DNA of 64,000 nt, taken from Bolinopsis microptera. Lineage: Eukaryota > Ctenophora > Tentaculata > Lobata > Bolinopsidae. Numbering within the stretch: position 1 is the first letter of the stretch; each line of letters starts with the position of its first letter. Under the pieces are notes generated by a model, which saw only the letters and a list, made by a program, of their open reading frames with translations, was not told the DNA's origin and did not search any database. Shown piece by piece: positions 35,501 through 46,652 of the stretch. The DNA lies in assembly GCF_026151205.1 (NCBI RefSeq), contig NC_087082.1:13365865-13429864 (forward strand), read 5' to 3'. Both the position numbers and the translations under genes were made by a program.

Positions 35501-36619
35501 CCCCCCGCTATTATTATATTATAAAACTTCCCGGTTCCGATTGGAAGGGGTGTAATGTGATACGTGCGCATGATACAATTATATAGTGTGTAATATATAG
35601 AACGCCAGTGTTATTTGTTTTGAAACTTGCCGCCAGCAAGTCTGAGTCTATGCTGATAATACCTTCGCTTCCCTTGCAGGATATTATATCTGCAAATTAT
35701 CAGCTCTCAGTGTCCACGAGTTTTGGTGGATATAATTCCCGGAAGGTATTATAAAGAACAGAGCTCTAATTATGTACATTGTCCATAATAATTAACTGAA
35801 AAATAAAACTTCTGTAGATCAAGCTGGGATTGTGGACTGTCCATAATTCGCAGGAATCTTGCAAGGGTGATTTGTATTTTACTACAAAGTAGTGAAAAAA
35901 AAGATAGCTTTAGTTGCAGATGCATAATAATGAACTTAAAAGCCCAACATAGGTGAATGCTTGGTTTTAATAGCAATGCTAATATTGAATTAGCTAAGCC
36001 AAAACAAATCACGAATTCTCAAATCTTAGCTGGCACATCGTCAGATTCTTCAAGTTGTGACACTTGCTGAGGCTCAGATTTACTGTTATTTAATTTGTGA
36101 TTAATGTGATTTACTGTTACTAATTAACATTTTATGGAATAGATAAATAGATTGTCACATACCTTTACAAGATCCCACGACAATCTCAGCTTGAACAAAA
36201 TTCCCTCTCTCTGGTAGCAGGGACATTTCATTTGTTTGCAATTCCACACTCTCTTCACAGTTTTTGTAGAACTGTGAACCTGCTGAATCACGCTTCAATT
36301 CCGTCCTGTACTCGACCTTTAGTTCAGTTTCAGGCTCAGAAGAAGCCTTTATGACCCGGTCAGTTGTATCGACAGGATGTTTCCCGCCTGATCTGATAAT
36401 TAAAAATGTTTAGGTTGATTTATCATAAAACTCTGCAGTATACAATATTAAACCGATTTCAGGTATGCTTATATAACATGTTGACTATATGCTCATATTT
36501 AACACTTGATAAATAAAGATAGGAACTTACTGAGGAGTAACACTTTCACAGCCATTGAGAAAAGCTGCAGCAAAAATGAATAAGTGCAACGGTTCATTTC
36601 CCATGCCATGCTGCTCCAT
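29207..36619 (-). CDS. Predicted single-pass membrane glycoprotein, 269 residues, three exons
   Basis: Minus-strand exons are 36531-36619, 36163-36392 and 29207-29697. The start ATG is at 36619, introns are in phases 2 and 1, and the total is 810 bases with no internal stop. The N-terminus has a short hydrophobic segment (residues 11-23, LHLFIFAAAFL) acting as a signal peptide. The middle is a polar ectodomain with six N-glycosylation sequons (residues 114-210) and few cysteines. Residues 228-250 form one membrane span, followed by ~19 cytoplasmic residues. I do not recognise the family. The ATG lies directly after an AG, so a 5' non-coding exon may exist. The second intron is 6,465 bp and is filled by nested repeats. 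Likely at the cell surface; function unknown. Splicing consistency makes the gene model strong even without a homolog. Confidence 0.75.
30078..31723. repeat. 440-bp inverted repeat inside the tcaacctca element
   Basis: The left arm (30078-30525) pairs with the right arm (31283-31723), around a ~760-bp spacer. Each arm carries its own small hairpin of ttgcgctt/aagcgcaa type. No gene is seen in the spacer. Confidence 0.85.
31793..32545 (+). repeat. Dispersed partial copy of the 8.65 kb unit
   Basis: Sequence from gttcctgatcctatagagca to tgaggttgac matches 14503-15290 of unit A and its counterpart in unit B. Here it forms the right part of a capped element with a clear target duplication. The tandem unit therefore includes part of such an element, not the reverse. 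Confidence 0.85.
32653..33138 (+). repeat. 208-bp direct duplication
   Basis: 32653-32860 and 32931-33138 are identical or nearly so (acaactttcgtcttggtaga ... cagcaatactcataa), separated by 70 bp. No function is evident. Confidence 0.9.
33310..33475 (+). repeat. 20-bp minisatellite
   Basis: Tandem copies of CATTGGCGGACTCGGACGGA, degenerating to ggacattggtggacattagc at the right. The units contain the gtccg word of the element ends, so the array may have grown from the terminal repeat. Frames read through it are artefacts. Confidence 0.9.
33483..35185 (+). repeat. 1.7 kb polypurine (GA-rich) satellite
   Basis: The plus strand is almost entirely G and A in GAGGAGGACT/GAGGATGGCT words, with higher-order repeats of about 230 bp (33520-33745 recurs at about 33750-33975). 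The long minus-strand open frame (Ser/Pro/Leu-rich) is a low-complexity by-product, not a gene. Such tracts can adopt triplex structure and are prone to length change. Confidence 0.9.
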
Positions 36620-36821
36620 CTACAGTAAAAATAACTTCAGTAAAAATAATCTCAGTAATTAGCTTATAGAAAGCAATTCACTTTGTAAGTCTAAAATTAA
36701 TCATGTACTTCTGTGAATCTGATTAAAAAAGCTTCAATATGTTTCCCTTGCACGTTCAAAAACATGCCTGTTCCCTGCAAGATTCGCTAGACCATTCATT
36801 AAATATTTCTCATCCCAGAGG

Positions 36822-36873
36822 CAGTGGCGTAACAAAGGGCCCGTTGACCCTGCTGTGGGGGGCGGGGGGGCAG
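36822..36873 (+). mobile_element. Solitary hAT-like terminus
   Basis: CAGTGGCGTAACAAAGGGCC followed by a G-rich stretch matches the left end of the hAT-like element at 54728. No partner end was found nearby, so this is a truncated copy upstream of the membrane-protein gene. Confidence 0.55.
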
Positions 36874-38824
36874 CCTTCGTTGCCAATATGAACAGTGATC
36901 ATCTTATACTATCTCAGTGGGGAACAACAGAGGGTGATACCAATGAACTTTGTATGCACTGAGCCTGATACCCCAATCCAGGGAAGTCCAGGTAAAACAG
37001 ACAGAACCATACACAGAATCAGAAAGGGAACTAAACACTTTTCCCAAGCAGGTTTGATATGCAGACGACTCTGCAACAGGGATAAAACTTTAACAACTCA
37101 TGAAATGGTGGGCAGATCTGAAAGATCATGGCCCAATATATAAATAAATCAATTTCGAAAAAATTGTAAATATGAAATCCTTGAATATTTCGAAATGGCT
37201 GCAATTCAACCCCTTTCAATAGTCCGGAGGGAGAGTCAACAAATCTTAGAACAGGTAGAAAAGTAGAACCATTAGTCAATACTTTCTCAAACCCGACTGG
37301 ACACTTCTGAACTCAAAATCGCTTCTTTAAATAGTAAATCCTAAATTCTTCTTGACTCGTTTGACTCTCCCAGTAAACCTAGTGGAGTATAAGCTCCTGG
37401 TATCAGGTTACTGTAAGGCTTACAGTAAGCCTTACAGTAAGCCTTGCCCTTGATTCACGATGTCAATCCTTCGCAGCTCGGTGAGGCACAGTGGTGCATC
37501 TCGCCGATCTACCGAGAAGCATTATTTGATGCGCGCGCGACCCAGTAGTGCATCGCGCTACAACTACGAGGAGTGGAGGGAGCGGTGTGGTGCATTATAA
37601 TAATGTTCCAACAGATCTACGAAATCTGCCCGATGTTAAAAGCTTAAGTGATTAGTAAAACAAAATTTGTATTTACCACAAAACAATCAATACATATTTA
37701 ATATTATTATACATTTACAAATAAATCTAAATTTAAATTCAGCTATATACACACTACACAGCCCGCCGCGCAGACAGCCACACATTGCTGAGAGATTCTC
37801 ATGTATAACAGATGTAAGCGCCGCGCGCGCGAGGTTTGTTATCTTACAATTACATGTCACGATATATTATTAATTATCAGAGAATTTTAGAAGCAAAATA
37901 ATAATTGCATATTGGGAAAATTTCGGTCGTTAACGCAGTACAGGGCGTGGACACTGCAATGCTAATAACGGAAAATTCTGAGGCACGAGTTTCATTCAGC
38001 TACCCAATTTACATGTGACATGTACTTGTATTAAATTCAGATAAATGTTAGTAATAATCGACGCCAACATTGTGCAACTGTAAACTGCAAAATGTTAACG
38101 TCGATTACCATTAAAATTACATCTAGCAAGTTATTAATTCTTTGCACTATTTATGTTACGTCACTATAGCATATGTCATTCATATTGTAGGTTATATAGA
38201 ATAAAAATAGACATTTTATAATTGTTTCAATGTTCAACACTGCTAAAAAACAAATACCTACTTTCCCATCGATTAAGCAGTCTCCAAAACAAGGCTCAAA
38301 GTTATTTCACCTTCACACCTCGTTTTGGAGACTGAAGGATGTCAATCTAGGTAAACTATAGGTAAAAATATAATATTAATCAAAAGCTAAAATGTACTAA
38401 TCTTTGTATTCTAAATGGGGAAAAAGAAGAAACATTGTCAGTCAGTCGAGAAAATTGTCAGTCAGGCTGTATGGCAATAAATAAATAATGGATAATATTA
38501 ATACTGAATATGATGGATAATCAGTAATATCAATAAAATCCACAATCACTAATCATGTTTTCGATGGGCAAGCACTCGCAACTGGATGCCGAAACAAACG
38601 GCGCAAGTCTTGCACCGTTCATGCAGCATACGTCGCGAGATATCAAGAGCTCCGCTAACTCTGCGATTCTAACGGATGAATTAGGCTCCCCCGACAGGAA
38701 CACAGGTAATAGGGGGTTGTGGAAGGACACGAACACTGTTCGTTAACTCGTACCCCGGGTACCCCCTATATAGATCTATGTCCCGCCGGAGAGAGCCCAA
38801 CACCAGTCATATCGAAAGCAGCTT
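36874..38824. other. No supported gene; one hairpin
   Basis: AT-rich with short GC-rich islands at 37480-37600 and 37800-37830. An inverted repeat, CAGTCTCCAAAAC with its complement, lies at 38278-38294 and 38318-38334. Short open frames at 38530-38746 overlap on both strands and lack other support. Confidence 0.4.
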
Positions 38825-39004
38825 TTAAGGGGGGGGGTTCACCCTGATTTTTTTGTGAAACTTGGTTTCGAGATACCAGTTGACCAACAAACTAGGACCG
38901 GTGACCGAACTTTTGAGGGGGTCCCGGACCCCAACAGCCAAACAGTGCCCGCGGGGCAGCCACGCCCATATTTGGTCCAAATTAGGCCCAATTTAGCCAA
39001 ATAC

Positions 39005-40012
39005 CCTGAACATGCCCAAAACCATGCTTTGGGATGCTCTACATGTAGCTACTAGTCTCCTGAACACACCTATTAAGTTTTATCAAAATTGGATAAAAAT
39101 TGGCCGAGTTATGGGATAAAAACCATATGCCCATATTTGGGCATACGCACCAAATTTGATCGATTTCGGCCCATAAATTGGTCAAATATCAATATTTTTG
39201 AATGAAACCAACTTTATATGGAAGGTAAGCCTATACTACACATTCTCTGTGATTATCAGCTCAATATCTATCTAACTGTGGATTCTGTGTTCAAATAATC
39301 GCAAAAAATGAGCAAAATTGCCCATATCTCAGTTCGCGATATTTGCAAAACTGACTTCGCTCAAAACAATAGAACTCAATAGGGTTTCAATTTTTTTTCA
39401 TGAAATTTTCAGAATCAACGTAGAATTGTCTCATGACCTTAAGTTTTGGGACAGAATTTTGAGTTAGGCCTTTAAAAAAATTTGGCGGCCAAAAAAAAAA
39501 TTTAGCAGTGCTAAATTTAGAATTTGGCCGCCAAATTTTTTTAAAGGCCTAACTCAAAATTCTGTCCCAAAACTTAAGGTCATGAGACAATTCTACGTTG
39601 ATTCTGAAAATTTCATGAAAAAAAATTGAAACCCTATTGAGTTCTATTGTTTTGAGCGAAGTCAGTTTTGCAAATATCGCGAACTGAGATATGGGCAATT
39701 TTGCTCATTTTTTGCGATTATTTGAACACAGAATCCACAGTTAGATAGATATTGAGCTGATAATCATAGAGAATGTGTAGTATAGGCTTACCTTCCATAT
39801 AAAGTTTGTTTCATTCAAAAATATTGATATTTGACCAATTTATGGGCCGAAATCGATCAAATTTGGTGCGTATGCCCAAATATGGGCATATGGTTTTTAT
39901 CCCATAACTCGGCCAATTTTTATCCAATTTTGATAAAACTTAATAGGTGTGTTCAGGAGACTAGTAGCTACAAGTAAAGCACCCCAAAGCATGGTTTTGG
40001 GTATGTTTTGTT
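39005..40012. repeat. 1.0 kb near-perfect palindrome in the 3' part of the transposon
   Basis: The arms pair around about 39508 (aaatttagcagtgctaaattt), with few mismatches over ~495 bp on each side. It lies between the transposase stop codon and the left terminus. Possibly an inverted duplication of subterminal DNA or an inserted foldback. Transcripts crossing it would form a long hairpin. Confidence 0.9.
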
Positions 40013-40233
40013 CATTCGAGTTTTTGAACATCAGATAAATTGACCCGTGTAAAATTTTGTGATTTTTCAAAATTCCGACTAATTTTTAAAAATTTCTAAA
40101 AACTTTAGATTGAAACTCAAAGTATAACAAAACACTGATTAAAAGTACCAGTACTTTGTATGGAAGCAACAGTATAAACTAGATAATAATAAATAAACAA
40201 CATAATACAATAGACCACATAATAAATAAAACA

Positions 40234-43200
40234 CTAATCGAATTGTCCCGATTTATAAGAATCGTCAACAGCAGCAGCAACACCAGTTGCTGTTTTTACG
40301 ATGTCAATCCTCCTTTTCATCTCCTTGTCCATGTAAGTCTCCTCACTTTCAATCCTTTTCTTGTCTTCTTCGACGATGAACTTTGTCAAGAACACTGTTG
40401 GCATGAAACCGTTCTTCTCAACTATCTTCCTCAGGTATGCGTGCCCAGAGTTATTTTGCACGACACCTCGAGCAAAAGCTCCTCTTAGAATCTCAGGACC
40501 TCGGAACTGAAAATAAAAATGTGGTACAGTAGACAGTTATATGATTACTACTCGCACAAGTAATTGAATTCTGAAACAATGATTATATCTATAACCCAAA
40601 TGATTAATCGGCTCATTATACCTTCTTTTTCGAATGCTGGCTGTGAACCGAGCTGAAGAGGGATTCCAAATCGTCAGTGTGGAGACCCTTCGAGAGTTTC
40701 ACAAGCATTAGATCGCTAGTGAATTCTTCAATTATTGGCAGCAGCAATTGATAGAACTCGCCGTACAAGTGCGTCTTTTTCTTGTCGTCATACCTGATTT
40801 AAAGAGCTCAGTTATTCTTCTATGCAAGGGGGTAAAAATGTTTTGCAAATAACAGCTGGTCTAAGATATGATTAAAAATGTTTAGTGATTCAGTAAGACT
40901 AACTCTGAAAGGTCACCAGCTTGCTGTCTCCTCCAACCACAAAAGCTATTCTTTCCTTTGGGGCACAGTTTGTGACGATGAGCAGGAGGTGTCACCATGC
41001 AGTTGTGCAAGAAAACTCCCCGGATCCCTTTGTTCAAACTTTTCATCTGTGATAGTTGTCGTTGTAAGCTTATATAATTCCGATGTCAGGTAATTGTGAG
41101 ACATAAAAAATATGGACTGTTTGACCTCTTAGGATTTGTAACGAAATATTTGTAATAAAAATATATTTATACCTTCTCTTCAACTGATATCGTTTCAGCA
41201 GTCACGCTCTTAACAACCTTTTTGACCTGTATCTGCAAACTGGTGCACTTGTCTCCCGTCATTCTGTGCCCACCAGCACCTCTAATGGAAGCATTCTTCT
41301 GCTCTGTTATCTCAATTTTGTCCTTCTTCTTCTTCTCTACCAAAATATTCACAAGTGGGAACTTGTGATTTCTCAATCTAGCTCCAAGGTTTCGGCACCA
41401 GTGTTCCACGCAGTAGTTATCGTTGACTCTCAGGCATCCGACAACACCCTTCTGGTGGTCTAGCTCCCACTGCTTAAACTCGTCGCTCTTCCTGTTATAA
41501 GTATAATTTACTATTAATTTACAGTGCTGAAATTGGTCGTATCAAAAGCAAAAAAAACAAAAACTATTACCAATCGAAAGGACATAAAACACACTTACAG
41601 AAATGATTTCCATTCAGGAGACTTTGCATCTGTATGCTGTAGTTTTGTACAAGTGGCACACAGACCCAAATCCTTGTACGCAAAACGGATATGGAACATT
41701 ACATCCGAGTCCCTATCACGTACGACTCCGTCAAACACCACCCCTCCTTCTGGCCAGCTTTGACTCCGTTCGAACATTTCTCGAACACCTGTGGCCTCCA
41801 TTCCGCCACTGGATCCTTCGTAATTAGCCTGCGATTAGACTGTAAGTTTTGTAATTGGACACTATTGCCGTTTGTCATTGAGCAATACTTATTGTACGTT
41901 TACTGATTATCATAATGACTGAAAATAAAGATAGCACTAGCAGTATCTACTAAGAACTTACTGAGCAGTTGGCACAGGGAACTGCCTCACTGTCATCCTT
42001 CATATTACAGCTATTGCAATATTTCGACTTGAAGATGTAGTCTAACGCTTTACCGGTTTTTGAGGATAAGACCACAACAAACCCAAAGTTTGACGTAAAA
42101 CCCGCTTTCGACCAGCTTCCATCGATTTTAACTGTGATTCGAGGTTTCTCACCGACGTACAAAGTTGACTGCTGATTCTTGGCTAGAGAAAGCTCCTCGA
42201 CTCTATTCCTATGAACCTGCTCAATTAGAATTTCCTCTTCGATGGACAGTAACTTCGATTGATTCCTCTTGAACGTTGAACTGGAATCTTGGTGCTCTAT
42301 CCCCATCAGGCCTTTGAACTTGTTGAGACCTGATGTAAACATAAATTTCAGTTGATATATCAGTAAGGTTACTTACAAAAATACTGAAAAATAGATGTTG
42401 ATCCGAGATGGTAGAGTAAAAAATAAGATAATACCTGCGAAATGGATATCCAGACACCTCATCGACATTTGCATTCTCTGCTGCGACCAATCGCTGACCT
42501 GGACAACTTTATTGCAGCCGCAGTGAACTCTGATGGAGGTGGTTTGTGCGCTCTGGTCGACTTCCAACTCTCTCATTGGTTGCTTGCATCTGAATATATT
42601 TGTTTACAGTTCAATAAAGAAAACTGATCATAATTGTTATATAATTTTTATCAATTTATGTGCATGATGAATGATCATTTAGGTTAAATATCATAATAAT
42701 GGGTTTACCTATTACGTCCGTCAACATCCGTGTGATTACGAAACAAGTTCAAAAGCTCCTTCAAACTTTCCTGGGACATTACAACAGTTAAACCCGACTC
42801 TTCTCTTTCCTTGACTGCACGTGACCTGTGCAGTACTGCCTTCCTCGCTAAAGTTGGTGACTCTGGGGACTCAGTACCAGACACAGTGTTATACAGCTTC
42901 TTTCTGGCGGTCGACTTTTTCAGAGCTCTATGTTGCAGTTCCTCCAGTTTATCAGTACCTTCTGGAAAATGGGAGATTACTTTTAGTCACTTAGAAATAT
43001 CAAAGTTGACATTACTAATGAAGTACTCAAATCTTAGCTGGAATAAACTACAAAACGGACCTATAATTTGGGGATTTTATCTACCTACCATCTTGGGAAC
43101 TCAAGTCAGGACTACTGATCTCAACATGGACAATACTGGAAGTCGGTGTATCCTCTAGTGTCGTCGGTCTGGTAGTAGGTGGAGGTGTTTGAACTTCTAT

Positions 43201-43299
43201 GAGCTGAGGATTTTGAGCTGGTTGAGATGTAGTTTTCTGAGCACGTTTCTCCAGGGGAAGATTTCCTTGACCACACAGTCTGCGCTTTTTTGGTCCCAT
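40234..43299 (-). CDS. Transposase, Mutator-like domain, 707 residues, nine exons
   Basis: Exons on the minus strand: 43089-43299, 42709-42961, 42435-42589, 41962-42329, 41599-41828, 41173-41491, 40904-41046, 40622-40793 and 40234-40506. Every junction has GT...AG, all phases agree and the 2,124-base frame has no stop. Residues 1-140 are basic and low-complexity (nuclear targeting likely). Residues ~270-300 hold the first catalytic Asp in VKIDGSW (D276), followed by CNSC and CANC zinc-ligand pairs (311-328). NYEGSSGGME (331-340) and a DRDSD motif near 367-371 give the second acidic site. CPKGKNSFC at 540-548 is a conserved Mutator-clan motif, and YKSGQFD ends the protein. It should cut and join the G-capped ends of its own element, and might act on other G-capped elements nearby. 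Regulation is not visible. Confidence 0.9.
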
Positions 43300-43715
43300 G
43301 ACTATAACTAATACTTATTGTCAGAAATAAACGAATGATATTAGTTCACTTACAATCGAAAAAATAGGTAAATATCTAAATGTCATAAAGAAACGCTATG
43401 TTGTAGTTTGAAGACGAGATGCTTGTATAATTGAGTTCAAAATGAAACAAACGTACCAAATTTTGGGTTGTGCGGTGAAACACATTTCTGGTCACAGTAT
43501 CACTGGACCCGAAGGCCCTCAACATACCACCCTGAGGTAAGGCCAGTGAATTGTGATCTGGCCAAACCACTTAATTTAAAACTCTACTTAAATTAACCTT
43601 TTAACGAAAATATATATAACATCATAAAACATTTTGTTGCGTTTTAAAACAAACAATGATTGTTTATTGAGAGCGGGTGAGAGTTGGTTTTTACGCTTAT
43701 ATTTGGATCAAACAT

Positions 43716-44175
43716 TGTTTAGAATCATTTAAAGTACTATTGACGTGAATTTGACACCGATTGAAGAAAATTTCATTTTTGGGCATTTTTGGCTTTTTTC
43801 GGGCCAATTTTTAAAACCCATTTTGGGCATCTTCCCGAAGAGATATCAACAAGCGGACTTCGGTACGTTGTTTAGAATCATTTGAAGTACTACTGACGTG
43901 AATTTGACATCGATTGAAGAAAATTTCATTTTTGGGCATTTTTGGCTTTTTTCGGGCAAATTTTTAAAGCCCATTTTGGGCAACTTCCCGAAGAGATATC
44001 AACAAACGGACTTCGGTACGTTGTTTAGAATCATTTGAAGTACAACTGACAAGAATTAGACATGGATTGAGGAAAGTTTGATTTTTGGGTATTTTGGGCA
44101 TTTTTTGGGCGACGCGACCACTTTTTGAAGCCCATTTTGGGCAACTTCCCGATAAGATATCAACATGGGGATTTC
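43716..44175. repeat. Three 152-bp direct repeats beside the transposon's right end
   Basis: Copies start ttgtttagaatcattt at 43716, 43868 and 44021. The third is more diverged. They lie between the transposase start codon and the right terminus, a place where transposase-binding or promoter repeats are often found. Confidence 0.9.
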
Positions 44176-44331
44176 ACCACTAGATTCCAAATCGTCTCAA
44201 GTATATGAAACAACTTAAAACAGGAAATCGATAAACCATAAATTTTTGACATGAACCCCCCCCCTTAATTCTGCATTATAAATATCGCGTCGTCATAATA
44301 AATAATTGATTGACGATGTCAATCCGTCGAG

Positions 44332-44360
44332 ATCGTTGCTCTGCGCAGCAGAGCAACGAT
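44332..44360. repeat. Perfect 13-bp stem hairpin
   Basis: ATCGTTGCTCTGC pairs with its exact complement across a 3-base loop, 64 bp outside the TTAA flank of the transposon. No tail of U residues follows. Role unknown. Confidence 0.8.
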
Positions 44361-45420
44361 GCTAGTTCGCGCGGCGCGTCGAAGCGGCGAAGTCCTCCAA
44401 AATAAATAATATACATTACCACTACACACTTGTCACTACACACTTTTATGCACATTACAACTAAAATATTAACAAGAGACAGAAGAGTTTTACATCGGCT
44501 CAGCACCGCAAGGACGTTGGCTATACGCGTGGTTCATAAATTAGTTTGATTTGGGTACGGTTCGACCGGGAAAGTGGTCGGGATTAGTTCTCACAATGAA
44601 TGATCACTGTCGTCAGAAATATTAGAGCGGGAACCTCCCCAGGTTCCGGACGAAACGCGCACAGTATTTAGAGTATCAGCGTGCAATGCTGTGCGCGTTC
44701 CCATATTGTTTTATCATTCGGCGATCGCGTTCAACATGACTGGTGAGGAAGTGCTATGTTGTTTGCCTAAATTCAAACATGGTATCCATAGATAAGATTA
44801 TCAGTCAGTAAGTGGGAATAACAGGCAAGTATCACTTCTCACTCAGAATTCAGTGAAATTTTTGTCACACCAATCAGTTCCATACTTGTTTTGAGCTCTT
44901 AGAAGTGACTGTTTAAGCAAATTCTTGACAGAGCTGCAAGGGGAGATGAAATTCATCGGCCCAACTTTACGATTCGTATAAGAAACAGCTACTCTCATCT
45001 ATTTTTTTTTATTTGAAAATTCAATTAATCATTATATATATAAATCAAGCGTTACATTTCAGCCATGCAAAATTACAATGACATATTTTGATTACTAAAT
45101 GATAAATGGTACTGCAATATAAGTTGCTTAATGTTTGGCCGGATGACAACTAACGAGAAAAATAAACTTGATTATATAATAATTAATTCGGCTGAACCAA
45201 CACATAGCAAGAGCCACATTAACGTTGGGGCCGTCTACCAAATTTGAATGACAAACATTAACAAGAAATCAAACATATCATAAATAATTATAAGGATTTT
45301 GTTCATTACAATTCCGTCACAACTGATAAAGAAAAAAGAAAAGGACAAGCAGATAGGAAATTGGACGGACAGAATTGTAACCAACAAAAACAAATTTCTG
45401 AGACTCATAAGACTGATGAG
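44361..45420. other. No gene seen
   Basis: This stretch includes a GC-richer island (44520-44760) with an ATG at 44740 followed directly by GTGAGG, which could be a tiny first exon, but nothing downstream supports that. Confidence 0.3.
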
Positions 45421-45681
45421 CTAATCTGGCCAGACTGTATCGGCAGCCCAGAGGTACTTGATCAGTTTGGCCTTAAAAGTAGAAATCCGCTCTGACTGCC
45501 GGATACATACTGGTAGACTATTCCATTTCAGCATAGATCTATGAAAAAAGCTATTTCGGAAGGCATCCGAGCAGGGCACAGTGGTACTCATGTAAGTTGA
45601 AGTATCCGACATATCAATTATTTGAGCATTGTGCCTAGTGTATCGGGTGCCCTCTGGACGGCATAGGACTATATATAACAA
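45421..45681 (-). pseudogene. C-terminal tail of a non-LTR reverse transcriptase
   Basis: The frame encodes DAFRNSFFHRSMLKWNSLP followed by IRQSERISTFKAKL, the ending typical of CR1/Jockey-type LINE proteins (R-N-S-FF-R, W-N-x-LP). The polymerase part is missing, so this is a 5'-truncated insertion. It faces away from the plus-strand LINE fragment at 45892. Confidence 0.75.
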
Positions 45682-45891
45682 CAGACCCTAATTATACCGT
45701 CGACAATTCATATGACAAATTTTACACTGCAATCATAGTCGACGATAACTAAGTATCTTCTAATTCTCTTAAATCTGAGGCATATATAATTGATGTATCG
45801 AAAGGATGTTCCCTTTTTTACCACCTTACCATTCTGATTGATTTTGCACATGACTGACAAGTTTTAACTGGAGAAGGGGTTCGCACCATAG

Positions 45892-46539
45892 TTGGTTCGT
45901 GCGTCAGTAGGAAAGCTGTGCAGAATACGACACATTGTCCCAAAGCAGTATTATAAGGATTTATATCATACTCTATTTGAATCACATTTAGGATTTGGAA
46001 TATCTGTGTGGGGTGGTATTAGCAATAACCGACTTGAACCTATCTTTAAAACACAGAAAAAGTGTATAAGAATTCTGTTTGGGGATAGAGAAGCTTACCT
46101 AGAGAAGTTTAAAACGTGTGCCCGAACACGACCTGTTGATAAGCAAAGACTGGGGGTGGACTTTTACCAAAAAGAACACTCCAAGCCCTTGTTTAAAACC
46201 CACAGGTTGTTGACGGTCCACAATCTGTACAAGTACACTTGTCTCTTAGAACTATTCAAAATTAATAAGTTAGAGGAACCATTATCACTGTACTCATCAT
46301 TTAACAGGTCACCACGACGAGAGGATTATTTCATTACATCACAACCATCCTCACAATTCATCTACCAATCATCCTACATGTGGAACAGCTGTCGACAAAC
46401 ATCAAGTAAGATAAGTTTTAATACTCCGACAAACGGGTTTAAGAATATATTGAAAATTGCCTTACGAGAATTGCAATTCAAGCATGATACACTTGATTGG
46501 TGTGAGCTTAATTTTGCCACAAATGAGCTCAAGTTCTGA
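45892..46539 (+). pseudogene. C-terminal third of a LINE reverse transcriptase
   Basis: About 215 codons with YHTLFESHLGFGISVWGG, TQKKCIRILFG, SKPLFKTHRLLTV and a long FNRSPRREDYF region. This is the standard order in the thumb and C-terminal part of Jockey/CR1-group LINE proteins. It begins abruptly at tagttggttcgtgcg with no ATG, so it is a 5' truncation. The stop at 46539 looks natural. A microsatellite (AT)n lies at 46635-46652. Confidence 0.8.
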
Positions 46540-46652
46540 TTTATGTGAGTTACTAAAATGACCATATATCTTTTCTCACACATATAACCACTGCACTCCA
46601 ACCAAAAACATTACTTACACCATACTCCACAAATGATATATATATATATACA

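Larger units (their letters stand above)
33229..35506. mobile_element. G/C-capped element, family tgtcatgtccg (2.3 kb)
   Basis: Eight G at the left, eight C at the right, and inverted termini TGTCATGTCCGTCTATGTCC built from the 10-bp words ATGTCCGCCT/ATGTCCGTCT. The right end carries about eleven such words. The target duplication is GCTATT (33223-33228 and 35507-35512). It holds a 20-bp minisatellite and a 1.7 kb purine tract but no gene. A related fragment lies at 62150-62265. Confidence 0.9.
29731..35755. mobile_element. Composite foldback element in intron 2 of the membrane-protein gene
   Basis: Both ends read TATAATACCTTC inward. Two inverted-repeat pairs are present. Pair A is 29749-29806 with 33158-33214 (gtgctgagcgcgataattcc...). 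Pair B is 29825-29980 plus 32581-32652, with 35529-35754 (ttccgggaattatatcc..., ctggcggcaagtt..., accccttccaatcggaacc). Two G/C-capped elements interrupt it. The order is A-B on the left and A'-B' on the right, so the inverted pairs interleave and do not nest. Confidence 0.65.
38829..44264. mobile_element. Autonomous TTAA-flanked DNA transposon (Kolobok-like), 5.4 kb
   Basis: The termini are a perfect 13-bp inverted repeat, GGGGGGGGGTTCA, and the flanks are TTAA on both sides (38825-38828, 44265-44268). It carries one intact nine-exon transposase gene on the minus strand (40234-43299), a 1 kb palindrome on the gene's 3' side and three 152-bp repeats on its 5' side. TTAA duplication together with a Mutator-clan transposase points to the Kolobok superfamily. 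piggyBac also uses TTAA, but its transposase is different. The element looks young and possibly active. Confidence 0.8.

Noticed and set aside
37031-37279. 82-codon frames on both strands
   Set aside because: They overlap each other, with no splice or domain support.
41266-43158. Plus-strand frames opposite the transposase exons
   Set aside because: Antisense shadows of the nine well-supported minus-strand exons.
38829-44264. piggyBac assignment because of TTAA
   Set aside because: The encoded protein has Mutator-clan motifs (VKIDGSW, NYEGSSGGME, CPKGKNSFC), not piggyBac ones.
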